Shown piece by piece: positions 30,911 to 41,928 of a DNA stretch of 64,000 nucleotides. Position numbers and translations under genes: made by a program. This stretch comes from Hennigella sp049177155 (GTDB lineage: Bacteria; Bacillota_I; Bacilli_A; Mycoplasmatales; Mycoplasmoidaceae): NCBI GenBank assembly GCA_049177155.1, contig CP185407.1, positions 248,001-312,000 on the forward strand, in the 5' to 3' direction. Each line of letters starts with the position of its first letter. The first letter of the stretch is position 1. The notes under the pieces were generated by a model. It was not told the DNA's origin and did not search any database. It saw only the letters and a list, made by a program, of their open reading frames with translations.

Positions 30911-31159
30911 TTACTTTAAGTTCTTAGACAATAGCTTTGCAAGATCAAACATAGAAACTTTTTTCTTGCCAGCGCAAACTTTTGCAAGTTTTTCGTCGCA
31001 GTTAATCATTCTTTTGTTTTTCTTGTCTTGAAGTTTTTTAGCTTTAATGTAAGCTCAAACTTTTTTAACAGCTTGTGGTCTAGTAACTTTACCTTTGCCG
31101 ATTACTGTTTCTAATGCAGCAGAAGGTTGTAATTTAATTTCTGTAATACTTTTTCCCAT
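30911..31159 (-). CDS. SWIB/MDM2-domain protein
   Basis: An 82-residue protein that is essentially one SWIB domain: LETVIGKGKVTRPQAVKKVW, then AYIKAKKLQDKKNKRMINCD, then KVSMFDLAKLLSKNL. This domain is best known from eukaryotic SWI/SNF complexes and MDM2, and in bacteria from Chlamydia (fused to topoisomerase or free) and scattered other groups. Lys-rich, with no other domain. Role unknown; a DNA- or topoisomerase-associated chromatin-like function is inference. Single gene with its own promoter region. Confidence 0.85.
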
Positions 31160-31246
31160 AATTAATTAATTATTTCCTTTACACCTATATTATATACATT
31201 TTACCTCTGGGAAAAAGGTAAATTATTACCATATAATAATATGGTT

Positions 31247-31684
31247 ATGGAACAAAATTTAACAAAAACCCAAAAGGTCATTAAATGATTTAATAAAACA
31301 GGGTTTATTCATACTTTAATTTCAGTGGTAGTGTTTGCTATGTCTTTGGTAAACTATTTGGCAGGAAAATACGAGTTTTACTTATCAATTCAAATCCTAT
31401 CAGTAATAACCTTATTTAACTCATTAATATGGATAATTTGTGGGTTATTATTGATAATTTTAGCTGGAAGAGTCCATGTTCAAGACAAATCAGTAGCTAA
31501 AGTTCGATGAACATTGTTTTTATCTCTATGATTTGTTTTAACTCCTGATATTTTAATGGTAGTTTTATTCTATTTACCATGGTTAAAAACTGCTGATTGG
31601 ATCAACTTTATCGGTATGGTCAGCCCACTACTTGTCTTTATTGGTTGATTCATGGGTAAACACTTAGCTAAAAAGATGGATTAA
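31247..31684 (+). CDS. Small membrane protein, 145 aa
   Basis: Four membrane helices after a charged N-terminus (MEQNLTKTQKVIKWFNKTG). ATG at 31247 lies 9 nt after TATAAT (31232-31237), matching the spacing seen at other leaderless starts here, so I prefer it to the ATG two codons upstream, which is only 3 nt from the box. A hairpin (ATGGATT/AATCCAT, then T-run) follows. No family recognised. Confidence 0.75.
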
Positions 31685-31706
31685 TAACAAAAAATCCATT
31701 TTTTTA
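31675..31706 (+). terminator. Terminator
   Basis: ATGGATT and AATCCAT arms followed by TTTTTTT, overlapping the stop codon of the membrane protein gene. Confidence 0.75.
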
Positions 31707-31715
31707 ATATTTATT

Positions 31716-31740
31716 TATTTTTTATATAATATAAAAAATA
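31716..31740. promoter_or_regulatory. Palindromic promoter of the 999-aa surface protein
   Basis: Arms TATTTTTTATAT and ATATAAAAAATA with one central base; the -10 box TATAAT (31725-31730) is at the centre of symmetry. The gene starts 26 bp later behind AAGGAG. Confidence 0.6.
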
Positions 31741-31765
31741 GAAACCCTATATAAGGAGATTTTTT

Positions 31766-34765
31766 ATGGGTAGTGGAAAAACACACAACGGATTACGTAT
31801 TACTATAGGTGTACTAGGTAGTGCTGCCATTTTAGGTGGTGCTGGTGGTGCCATCTATTATTTAACGACAAAACAAGCTAATACACAAAAATATACCGTT
31901 CAATTTAATTCAGATATGGCCATGGAAGAAGATAAACCAATTTTCATTCCAGATCCAGAATCTGATTTAACTTTTGAATTAAATAAATCAATTTCATTTA
32001 AGTGAATTAAAAACCCCGATGTTAATGGAACATATACAATTAGTGAATATGGCTCATGAGTTCAAATTGGTTTAGAATGATTTCACCTTATTAACTACAT
32101 AGATGCTGATCAATCTGGTGAATCAGGTGAAATTAATATTCCTGCAACCAGAGTTAAAAGTAAAGATGTTACTATTCACTGAGAAGTTGCATCAGAAACT
32201 TTTGAACCAGAACCTGCAGACCAATTTTCACAAGATGCTTTTGAAGATTTCCATAATGTTTACTTTGTTGAAAACAAAGACATGAATATCCCATATAGTT
32301 TTAAAGAAGAATATAAGTATGAAATTGACCCAACAAATTCATTCCTAGAAGTTAATGGCGCTACTAACGAAAGAAAAACTTTCCAAGAATGACATGATAC
32401 TGTTAGTGAAGAATTTACTTGAAATGATGGAAAGGTACATGTTCCTGCATCCATTGTTACATCTTCTAATATTAAAGCGACTTTAGCTGCTAGGAAACAA
32501 GATGGTAGAGTTGACTTAAAATATAATACAGAATATTTCAAAAGAGCTTGGTATTCTCCAATGCCATTCCAATATGGTGATGATGACATCACAGTTCAAT
32601 TCCAATTAAATCCAAGTCATGACATTCAACTAGATGATGAAGCTTCAACTATTAAAGTTGGCAAAAAGAATGCTTTACCATTAAAAGACATTGCTACTGA
32701 CATTAAACCAGAACAATCATTTAGAATTCTAGCCAATAAAGTAGATGCTGCTTTGGTAGAAGTTAATTTAGTGCCTAAAGTTAAGGAATATGAACTTCTA
32801 ATTAATGGTGACCACTTTGAATCCGCAGAAAAAGAAATTAAATATGTTAAGGGCCAACCTGTATCATTTACAATAGCAGCTAAAGGGGATTGAGCTAAAT
32901 GATTTAAATTCAATGTTGCTAACTCACATGTAACAAAAACTGTTGGTGGTGATACAAGAGATATTCAATTTGAAGCTTCATGAGTTGTAGGTGATGCCGT
33001 AACTATTCCAGCCGAAGTAACAAACCAAGCTGACGCATTGTCTGTTTACCTTGGTGATGAAGCTATTCCATATCCAATTGTTGTTGGTTCAACTGGCGAT
33101 CAACACTTAACTGTTGAAGCTGGACAAAAATTTACTTATGGAAGTAAACTTCAAGTTAAATATACAATAACTGGTGAACATTACATTGTTGATGAAGAAA
33201 AGAGTTACATTGTAATCAATGATGAGAAGTTAAATGCTGCTAAAGTTGGTACATTTGAAGGCAACACTTATACATTAGGTATGTCTTGAGAAGACATTAC
33301 TAAAACTGCTATTACAGTTTACTTCTATTCTAAAGAAGAAGATGTTGGAGTAGAAGATTGTGTTAAAGTAACAGCTAAAGCTGATACATTATTACAATTT
33401 GTTGCATCTCCTGCAATGTCTACAAAACCAAAATTACAATATTGTTTAGATATTGACAAACAAGAATGAGTTGATTTAACTGATAGCAAGAATATTCCAG
33501 CTAGAAGTTCAATTTACTTAAGAGGTGACAACCCTAGTGGTTGATCAACATCTGATACAGTATATGCTACATTAAAGTTTACTGGTGATATATCTCTTGA
33601 TGGTAATATTATGGGATTACTAGATAATGCTCGTGGTGAGATAACTACAATGCCAAACAACTATTGTTTTGCTCACTTATTTGAAGGTAGTACAGGTATT
33701 ACAAGCATTGAAAATACAGGTAAATTCATATCAGCACAAAACTTAACACAACACTGTTATGACAGTATGTTTAAAGGTTGTACATCTCTAACTCAAGCAC
33801 CTGCATTGCCAGTTGCTGATCAACTAGCTGTAGGATGCTATGCAAGTATGTTTGAAGGATGTACAGGTTTAACAGTTGCTCCAGAATTACAAGCTACAAC
33901 ATTGGCGGCTAACTGTTACTACCACATGTTTGCAGGTTGTGAAAAACTAGAATCAGCTCAAGCTATGACTAAAGTTGAAGTATTGGCCGAAGGATGCTGC
34001 GAAGGCATGTATGCTGGTTCAGGTCTAACATTTGCACCAACATTAGCTGCGCCTGCAATAGAACTAGCTAAAGATTGTTACAAAGAAATGTTTAAAGATT
34101 GCAAGGGCATTAAGGTTAGTGAAGCTTTGTTAGGTACTGCTCCTGAGGAATATTGTTTCTGTCCTGACTATGATATTGAAAAAGCTGATTTATCAATGAA
34201 CACATATGCATTTGATATGTTTACTGGTACATCTGGTACATTTGCTGGAACTCCATCATATAGTTATGATTTAACAAGTGATCACTTCTATTACAACCAA
34301 ATTGACCAAGAAACAAGAGCACTTGACACATATTACAATGTTTCTGATCTTCCTGATCTTTCAATAAATGCTGCATTTGGAACTGAAGATACTGAAATTC
34401 CATATAACTTAACTGACACTTACACTCTAACAATAGATTGAGGTCAAATTATGGAATATCAAGAAGAATATGCAACTGAAATTTCAGATTCATCTCATGG
34501 TTGATGTGTTGCTTCTACTACAACATATGATACAGGTTGATATTACAACACCATTAAATACAATAGTGTAAGCATAGCTATTAAAGAAGACGGAGTAGAA
34601 CGTCAAGAAACTCGTTTCGAAATCAGCGATTCTTACTATGGTATTGTTCCAACAGACACATGAGGTTTGACAAATAAATCAATCATTACAATAAGATTCC
34701 AATTATCTGAAATTAATACTTATGAGTCTGCTGGTTACTTCTGTATCTTTGCTGCAGGTATTTAA
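31766..34765 (+). CDS. Large surface protein with Cys-rich leucine-rich repeats, 999 aa
   Basis: Short cytoplasmic N-terminus, then one hydrophobic anchor (ITIGVLGSAAILGGAGGAIYY), so it is a signal-anchored exoprotein rather than a lipoprotein. Residues 40-600 are beta-rich modules. From about residue 610 come repeats of about 24 residues of the form CY-x2-MF-x-GCT-x-LT-x-AP-x-LP, as in BspA/TpLRR-type adhesins of Bacteroidetes and Trichomonas. The C-terminal 200 residues have no repeats. An AAGGAG site precedes the ATG. Likely mediates host or community adhesion. Confidence 0.9.
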
Positions 34766-34774
34766 TAACTAAAA

Positions 34775-34797
34775 AAAAGAGCTTTTAGCTCTTTTTT
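34775..34797. terminator. Bidirectional terminator containing a stop codon
   Basis: AAAAGAGCT and AGCTCTTTT around TTT; includes the TAA of the convergent gene at 34785-34787. Confidence 0.88.
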
Positions 34798-35114
34798 TGA
34801 TTCTCATTAAATTCAATAGCTCAGGCTTGTAACATGGCTGGTAAGTTAGGCATATAACAACCTTTAGTACCAGTTTGGGTTTTAGCCAATTCTTCCTTAA
34901 ATACTTCTAAAGGTTTTTTACCTGTTATCTTAACAACATTTAATAATTCAAAAGATTGACCTTGGATTCAAGTTTGGTTATCAAACTTTCATCTTACTTC
35001 TTTCTTTGTATTATCTATCTCATACCATGTTACCGTATGTTTATTTTCACCATAGACTTGATTTAACATCTTCACCAAGCTATTATTATCAAATGGACAT
35101 CTATCTATACTCAT
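34785..35114 (-). CDS. Hypothetical protein, 109 aa
   Basis: Begins MSIDRCPFDNNSLVKML and ends in a Lys-rich tail. Four Trp, two of them TGA-coded; no signal peptide or membrane helix; predicted mixed alpha/beta cytosolic protein. It lies between two surface-protein genes, divergent from the lipoprotein at 35157, with only 42 bp between starts. No family recognised. Confidence 0.7.
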
Positions 35115-35156
35115 AGTTACTATATTTATTATCTTATAATAAAATAAAGGATATAT

Positions 35157-36437
35157 ATGAAGAAAAAGTTATTAATTTTATTACCTAGCCTAGCCGCTAC
35201 TGCTAGTATGCCATTACTTAGTTTAGTAGGGTGTGGATGTCAACCACCATCTAAAGAAGTTAAATTTAGTATTGCTGATAAGTCTACAACATCAGCCTAT
35301 GAAGCAAATATAGTTCTCAAATGGACTAAAGGTCATGATTTAGAGTTTGACCCATCAAGTTGATCTTTTACTTGTGCTTCTGGTGAAGCAAGTAATATTA
35401 GCTTTGATGACACAAAAGGTAAACTTACTTTAAAATTTGATGAACCACAAGATGATATTGTTAATGGTAAATTATCATTTACTTATAGTGATTTAACAAC
35501 AGAAGAAGCAGGAATTGTTGTTAATATTCAAAATATTTTCATAGATGCTCCTGAGCGAAAAAGTTTTAACATTTGCGATTGACAAGATGTGGTGAATAGT
35601 TGTCGTGAATATGAAAACACTCATGATCCAAAAGCTTTTTTAAATAATTTTTACTTTGGAAATGCTGGGTCAAAAGATTATCCAAAAACTTTAGAAGATT
35701 TTGCTGGTCAACAACGTACTGTTTATTTAGATGGTTTGTTAGAACAAAATAAATATACTGTAAAAGTATTGGGTATAGGACAAGATTTTACAAATCCACC
35801 ACATGATTGTGTTGGTATGACATTCCAATTTGATACACCTGTAGGTGACACTTATGGTAGTCCATATGAATGAAACTATGAAGAAAATAATAGAGTATTC
35901 TGGCAAACTCCGCTTTGTCAAAATGTTTTATTAGGCGAAGGTGACCAAGGTTTGTTAACGCGAATTAAAAGTTTCGGTAATAATCCTAAAAGTGTCCTTT
36001 TGCCAGTGCAAAGAAAAGTTTTAATTAACGGAAAAGAAGATATGAAACCTGGTAATTGGTTTTTTATGCCGGTGTTAGGCGATATATTCAGTATAAGTGG
36101 TTTAATGAATTCTTTTGATGGAGCAACACAAACTTATATTCCAGAAAGCATGGGTGAAGATTTTCGTGGCTCAAATTTGGAATATACATATTATAAAGAA
36201 TATGTCGGGGGCAATAACCCCCTTGCTCAAAAAGATGTTATAGAAAGTGCAAATCAATTTCCATGTTTGATAAAGAAAGACCATGGTAATAAACCAGTAA
36301 ATTATTGAATTACTACTCCATATATGAAAGATACTACCAGCGCTTTTTGTATTGATAGTAAAAATGGAGGGAAAATTAGTACAACGATAGTAATCAACTT
36401 TGCTGACTATTACATCGCCCCTTGTTTCTGTATTTAG
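35157..36437 (+). CDS. Lipoprotein with DUF6273-like C-terminus, 426 aa
   Basis: Signal peptide MKKKLLILLPSLAATASMPL with lipobox LSLVGC, Cys26 lipidated. A beta-rich region follows (to about 200), then a C-terminal domain resembling DUF6273: YWITTPYMKDTTSAFCID, then INFADYYIAPCFCI in place of the usual W-L-R-S-P and GVRPAFCI ends. Such domains occur in Firmicute and Tenericute surface proteins of unknown function. AAAGGA precedes the start. Confidence 0.82.
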
Positions 36438-36448
36438 AACTGGTTCAG
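36432..36448 (+). repeat. 17-bp boundary repeat, copy 1
   Basis: ATTTAGAACTGGTTCAG, overlapping the lipoprotein stop codon. Same orientation as copies at 44128 and 47826. An inverted partner CTGAACCGGTT lies at 36502-36512 across the terminator. Confidence 0.6.
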
Positions 36449-36462
36449 TCCTTTAACAGAAT

Positions 36463-36490
36463 AAAGATGGGTTTTGTCCCATCTTTTTTC
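36463..36490 (+). terminator. Terminator after the DUF6273 lipoprotein
   Basis: AAAGATGGG and CCCATCTTT around a T-rich loop, then TTTT. Confidence 0.85.
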
Positions 36491-36526
36491 TTTCTATCGT
36501 CCTGAACCGGTTAAAAACGCTTTATT

Positions 36527-36550
36527 TATATAGTTTAGCTAATCTATATA
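36527..36550. promoter_or_regulatory. TATATAG-N10-CTATATA operator-like repeat, copy 1
   Basis: The right arm overlaps the -10 box (36547-36552) of the helicase gene. A second copy with identical arms and spacing lies at 43615..43638 before the superoxide reductase gene. Confidence 0.6.
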
Positions 36551-36558
36551 ATTTACTT

Positions 36559-37929
36559 ATGTCTATTACTTTATCTAAATCTCAGTTAAGTGCGTTAGCG
36601 GCGTTAAAGTCAGGTGCTAACTGTTTTTTAGATGGACTAGCTGGTACTGGTAAGACTTTCTTATTAGACTATTACACGAAGTACTACTGTGTAGATAAGA
36701 AAGTCTTAAAGTGTTGTTTTACCGCTAATGCGGTTAATAATTTGGTTCAAGATAAACCAAATGATGTAATCGGAACGATTCATACTTGTTTTAAGTTTGC
36801 TCAATTAGAAATAACTAGTGTGATCTCTAACCATAAGTTACCACCTTGGTGGTTATCTAGAACTTACTTTAGTAAGTTCGATGTAGTCATTATTGACGAA
36901 ATAAGTATGGTTAGAATTGATTACTTTGCTTATATCGCTAAGATCATAGCTAAAGCTAATAAGTATCGTAAAGTACCTATTCAAGTAATAGTTAGTGGTG
37001 ACTTTTGTCAGTTACCACCAATTATGACTGAAGCTGAAGCTAAGATCTTAGCTAAGAAATATTTGACAAATACTGGTTATGCTTTTGAACATGAGTGTTG
37101 AAAAGCCTTTAACTTTAAAGTCATTAACTTAGATACTAGTATGCGAGTAGTTAATGATAAACAGTATTTGGCAATGTTGAATAATTTAAGATTAGGCTTA
37201 GATTTAGATACTACTTTAGCTTATTTTAACAGGCGGGTGATTCGCACTAGTAAAATAGCTAATACTGTTAGGTTATTTGCTACTAATCGGTTAGTAGATA
37301 AGACTAACTTATCATGTTTAAATAGACTAAAAGGGAAAGCATTAGCTATCCCTGCTTATTATGATAATGAAGTTAGAAGTGCAATCAAGCACCATAAGCT
37401 GGATGCTAGTGATTTACCTGGTAGTTTATGTTTAACAATTAAACCTAATTGTCAGATTATGTTTATTAAAAATGATAAGTTAGGCAAAGATAATGGCAGA
37501 AGATTTGTTAATGGAGACTTAGGAATAGTGATACGATGTGATAGTCCTGAAGAGGTAGTAGTGAAAGTAAATAGGACTGGTAAGTTAGTACATTTACATA
37601 AATATAATCTAGCACATCGGATCAATAAACAACCTAAATTATTCATGGACATGATTGTTCAAGATGAATATTTAGGATTATTTAAACAATATCCAATTAA
37701 GTTAGCTTATGCTTTAACTATTCATAAGGCTCAAGGTAAAACCTTTGATAGTGTTATCTTTGATCCATCTATAGATAAAAAGAAACTTAGTGCGGGATTA
37801 GTATATGTCGCACTAAGTAGAACTAAAGATATTAATAGTTTATATTTAACTAAACCATTAACTTTAGATCAAATAAAGATTGATCCAAAGGTTGTAGAGT
37901 TTTATAAGTCTTTAAAAGCGAGCAAGTAG
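36559..37929 (+). CDS. Pif1/RecD-like superfamily 1B DNA helicase
   Basis: 456 residues. Walker A GLAGTGKT (26-33), Walker B VVIIDEISMV, motif III VSGDFCQLPP, and C-terminal motifs LAYALTIHKAQGKTFDSVIF and VYVALSRTKD, the Pif1/RecD2 set. A 5'-3' helicase for replication or recombination intermediates is expected. TATAAT 6 nt before ATG suggests a leaderless transcript. Opens the accessory region, and its promoter shares an inverted repeat with the superoxide reductase gene. Confidence 0.9.
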
Positions 37930-37956
37930 GCTATTCTATTGCGAGCCGGAAGACAG

Positions 37957-38568
37957 TTATTTAAAAATCTTTTCTTCAAGTTTCTTGTTTCTATAATCTC
38001 TTAGTCATCTTTTTGTTGTTTTAGAATTTGGTTTGTCTAAAAAGATCGAAATTCTATATTCTCTGTGCCTTGTTTTGCTTACAATGTCAGAAGTCATATG
38101 AGCACTGTTCCCAATTGTCTCGCATTCATATTTCATTTGTTTTTTGTTGAGTAAAAAAACATAGTTCTTTTTGTAATAAACATCATCGATAAAAACACAA
38201 AGATAATAATCAATTTTTTGAAATGTCCTTATTTGTACAAGATTTAGGACATTACCATCAGCCGATGGCGTAGAACATTTTACTTCGTAATACTTACCAG
38301 CTTTTGTTACAAAATCGCCTTTGTTTAATTTTGCCTTTACTTTTTTTCCTTTAAAAATTTTAATTAATCTTTTTTCGTGTTTTGGTCCTTTTTGCTGTGC
38401 TGTCAATGCGGCTACAGCAAGGAAAAAATCTTTATTTCCTAATCTCGATATAAGTGTTGATATTTTTTTTCATGAAAATTTTGAAAATCTTTTCACAAAA
38501 TTTTTTCTCTTAATTTCTCATATGTCAATTTGTTTTTTTATGTCTAATAAAGTTGAATTTTTGCTCAT
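37957..38568 (-). CDS. Probable type II restriction endonuclease, PD-(D/E)xK
   Basis: 203 residues, starting two bases after the methyltransferase stop. A PD-(D/E)xK-type site is visible as GDF (Asp85) then KYYEVKCS (Glu95, Lys97), followed by a beta-strand and DYYLCVFIDD. The C-terminus is very basic. Placement directly after a DNA methyltransferase and controller supports restriction. Recognition sequence unknown. It ends 28 bp from the convergent helicase gene. Confidence 0.75.
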
Positions 38569-38570
38569 TT

Positions 38571-39410
38571 CTATTTCACCCCCATCAAACTATTTCAAGC
38601 TCTAATTATTTCTGTTTGATTAATTCAATAGTTGCCACCGTTAACCGATGACAAATTATCAAATTTTAATAATTTAAATTTTTCTTTAATAAATTTGACA
38701 TCTTTCTTTTTGCTAACACGTATATAATGTTCTGCTTTGCTGTTTGTCACATCAGAAACGCTCCTAATTTTTGCCGAATTACCGTTGAACACAAAATCGG
38801 CTGTCTTGTCTCCTCGTTTTAGAAAAGAAAATTCCTTCGGTGGGAAAGCTTTTTCTAAATGTCGCAGATCTTTAGTTTTAATATAATCCTTGTTAGTATT
38901 TTTAGTCCAAATGAAAAAAGAACATGGAACATGGTATGTCACATGAACAGAATTATTCATAATATAAAACGCATTATCCCCAATATCAACAATCTTTACC
39001 AGTTTCCAATTTTTGGGAAACAGTGTATATTTTTGGTTTGTGTTTTTCTTGAAAGTGTTTGGTAAAATAAAAGCAATTGTTTCTGCATTTAGTTCAATAG
39101 CGTGTTTTATAAATTTCTTTGCTAACACAGACCTTTTGCCAAATGGTGGATTACCTAAAAATAATATTTTCTTTCCTCATTTTTTTTGGAAATTTAATTT
39201 AAAGAAATCTTGTTTTTTTATATATTTACCCTTTGGTTCGATATCATAGGCAAATATATTTTTACTAAAATTAGAACTAAACGTTCCTGTACCCGCTGAT
39301 GGTTCTATGATAGAGGAATATGATCTAATATTTAATATATTGCTGATGCAAAATTTTGCAACATTTCTCTTAGTGTAAAATTGATCGTTTAAAACATTGT
39401 TTTTTTTCAT
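38571..39410 (-). CDS. N6-adenine DNA methyltransferase
   Basis: 279 residues. SAM-binding motif I IIEPSAGTGTFS (36-42 core) and catalytic motif IV GNPPFGKRS (87-90), the gamma-class order; the C-terminal target-recognition region is compact. It protects host DNA from the endonuclease downstream. Its ATG lies inside the 3' end of the HTH gene, so controller, methyltransferase and endonuclease are transcribed and translated in that order. Confidence 0.9.
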
Positions 39411-39616
39411 TTAAGCTCTCCCACATATTTGTCCCAATTAATACCATTAGCTATAGCTAATTGTTTTAATTTTCTTTGTATTTTAAATGTTGGCTCAAAA
39501 TGTCCATTTTCATATCTATTAAGTGTACAAAAAGCTACACCTAGTTCTTTTGCCATCTCTTCTTGAGATAGCAAAAGCTTAGATCTTAAATCTTTTACTA
39601 ATTGTTCTCATTTCAT
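39389..39616 (-). CDS. XRE-family HTH regulator (R-M controller protein)
   Basis: 75-residue HTH_3 protein: MKWEQLVKDLRSKLLLSQEEMAKELGVAF, then CTLNRYENGHFEPT. Position before the methyltransferase and endonuclease fits a C-protein that times expression during establishment. With TGA read as Trp it runs 22 nt into the methyltransferase gene (ending WKKTMF). A truncated second copy lies at 40939..41022 and the promoter region upstream is duplicated at 41927..41978. Confidence 0.85.
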
Positions 39617-39617
39617 A

Positions 39618-39671
39618 ATATCTATATCAAAATTATAGCATATAAGTATCTTTAAATATATAATATTTGTA
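39618..39671. promoter_or_regulatory. Divergent promoter cassette, copy A
   Basis: About 50 bp nearly identical to 41927..41978 (copy B), containing a minus-strand TATAAT and a plus-strand TATAAT. Here it drives the HTH controller to the left and the ATPase-HEPN gene to the right. It probably carries the binding site of the HTH protein. Confidence 0.7.
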
Positions 39672-39680
39672 GGTGAAATT

Positions 39681-40910
39681 ATGATTCATAAAATATATTT
39701 TAAAAATAATGTCAAATTTGATTTAACGTATAGCGATGGAACAAACAATGTTGGTAGGTGGGTTTTTAAACCTTATAAGTACATTTTATTAATTGGCGAA
39801 AATGGTTCTGGTAAAACACACTTCCTTGAGCAAATTGTATCTATTGCTAAGGGTCAAAATAAAAATGTAGCTTCTGTTGAGACAAATGTTTCGTTGTATC
39901 CTAAACCAGGTTATCCATATATGCAAACAACAGCACAATGTTTTAAAGGATTGATTGTTGATTTTATCGAAGCAATAACTACCTTTTCAGCAAATGTAAC
40001 AGCAAAAAATAAAGGAATCAATGAATTAACGAAAATAAAAGAAAAGTTAACTCTTCTTTGGGATGAAGATAGGTACTTTAGTGACCATCCAGAAGAAAAT
40101 ACAACTAAAATCAATAATTTTAAGAACATTAATAAGCTTCTAAGATCTTTATTAGACGATCAAGAGATGGTAACACTCTCACCACTTATTAATAAGGATA
40201 GAAAAAGTTATACATTCTATATTGACACAAAGCATAAACAAAATTTAGACGCCTTAAGCGGTGGACAACAAAAAGCATTATTCTATGCAATCAATATGCA
40301 CTTATTTTTAAAAACACAAAATTACATTCTTTTAATTGATGAACCGGAAAATAATTGACACCCTAATTTACAATTAAAATTTATTGATCAATTTGAAATT
40401 AATGATTCTGACAAAAAGCAATTAATAGTTGCAACTCACTCGCCGTTCATTGTTAATTCTTTTCTAAATAAAAAGAGAGAGGATACATTGATTATCAATT
40501 TCTATAAGGATAAAGATGGAAGTTTTAAACATGATTATATACAAGGAGATAATTGTATGCTTCCATTTATATCGCTAGGAGAAATCAACTATATTGCTTA
40601 CAAACTATATTCAATAGATTTTCATATTCAATTATTTGGTTATTTACAACAAATATATTGTGAGAAAGAAGACGAAAAATACAGATATTTAAATAATTTT
40701 AATGAAAAACTATTATCTTTAATACCTAATAAGCCAGAATTAATTAAAACTGATCCATGGCCAGAGGCTCATAACGTTGCTTTGCCAATATATATTAGAA
40801 ATTGCATAGATCATCCAGAAAATAAAGACAGAACACAATATACGTACAACGAACTCGTAACATCCACTTTATTATTAATAGAACTGATAAATGAAGCTAA
40901 AAAATCATAA
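39681..40910 (+). CDS. ABC/AAA-type ATPase with C-terminal HEPN-like motif
   Basis: 409 residues. Walker A IGENGSGKT (39-46), signature-like LSGGQQ, Walker B YILLIDEPEN, and H-switch ATHSPF place it in the OLD/SMC-like ATPase group (AAA_21). The C-terminus contains IRNCIDH (Arg373 to His378), the R-x4-H motif of HEPN ribonucleases, in a helical region. An ATPase sensor joined to an RNase effector is the layout of several anti-phage systems (RloC/PrrC-like). Good RBS (TAGGTGAAATT). Not a recognised named system. Confidence 0.82.
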
Positions 40911-40938
40911 TTTGTAATTACAAACTAACAGCTCGCCA

Positions 40939-41022
40939 TTATATGGCTCGCGAATTTGCCATCTCTTCTTGAGATAGCAAAAGCTTAGATCTTATATCTT
41001 TAACTAATTGTTCTCATTTCAT
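40939..41022 (-). pseudogene. Truncated duplicate of the HTH controller gene
   Basis: The first 22 codons repeat the controller at 39389..39616 (MKWEQLVKDIRSKLLLSQEE, MA) with three or so base changes, then diverge at a GCTCGCGAA junction and stop after 27 codons. About 71 bp (40955-41025) match 39549-39619. It lacks the recognition helix, so it is a remnant of a partial duplication. Confidence 0.8.
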
Positions 41023-41040
41023 AATTTTATCATAACCTAC

Positions 41041-41928
41041 TTAATTACTAACCCCATCATTCTCATCTTTTGCAAAGTTCATTACGAAGCCTAACGATGA
41101 TAGAAAGTTAATTGCATTTTCTTTGAATAATTCATCCGTTTCCGAAGAGTTAGGGTAATAATCATGTTTCCCATATTTTTGGGCCATTTCTCTTTCTCTT
41201 TTTTCTTCGATAGAATTTTGATAATCTTGAATTGTGCACGGAGTTATCTTTTTTACAATGAATCTTCTGATTTTATATTTTTTTCTTTTCAAATCGTTAT
41301 CTATTATTAAATTTGTGTCTTTCTTATCTTCAAGTCTAGAAATGGTTCATTTTGGTAAACAAATGTATTTGTGATCACTTAAATAAAATTTTTGTTCATT
41401 GGTTAATCCAGACAAGCATTGATCAGTAAGCTTAAAATACACAAAAAATTTGTCTTCTGATATGGAATGACATAAAGGTATGTCCCTAATCTCGTAGGAC
41501 AGATGTAATGTTTGTCCGTTTCATTTAATAGGGAAATGAAATTTGCCTTTAAAAGGGGATTCAAATCATCATTTGCCCTTTAATGGATCAATTGATTTGT
41601 ATGCATCCAAAAATGATTCATAATCAGAAATTATTCTCTTAAAAGCTCTATTTGCAATATGAATTTTTCAAAATTCGAAAAATGAATAATGTTTATCGTT
41701 TTCCTTAATTTCGTTTGAGTAATTTGCAAATCTGTCAGTAATCTTATAGTAAGTAGTATTTAATGGAATTAAACTTGAATAATATTTGTACTTATTGAAT
41801 AATTTTAAATTGTTGTTTTTGACAATAACGTTAATTATTCAGAGAATCAATCCAACCAATATGACTAGCGAAGATAGAATAGCGAATATAATGCTAGTGA
41901 TTTTGTAAATTTGATCAGTAATGTTCAT
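41041..41928 (-). CDS. Membrane-anchored unknown protein, 295 aa
   Basis: N-terminal helix SIIFAILSSLVILVGLILW anchors the protein; the remaining 260 residues are cytoplasmic, with several TGA-coded Trp in a KWWFESPFKGKFHFPIKWNG region. Charged C-terminal helix (EKREREMAQKYGKHD). It is driven by promoter copy B, sharing the presumed HTH operator with the R-M system. One-helix anchors plus a soluble domain are common for defence effectors, but no known effector motif is seen. Confidence 0.72.

Noticed and set aside
38321..39249. Plus-strand frames opposite the restriction and methyltransferase genes
   Set aside because: Phe/Ile/Ser-rich antisense shadows; the minus-strand frames carry EPSAGTG, NPPF and E-x-K motifs.
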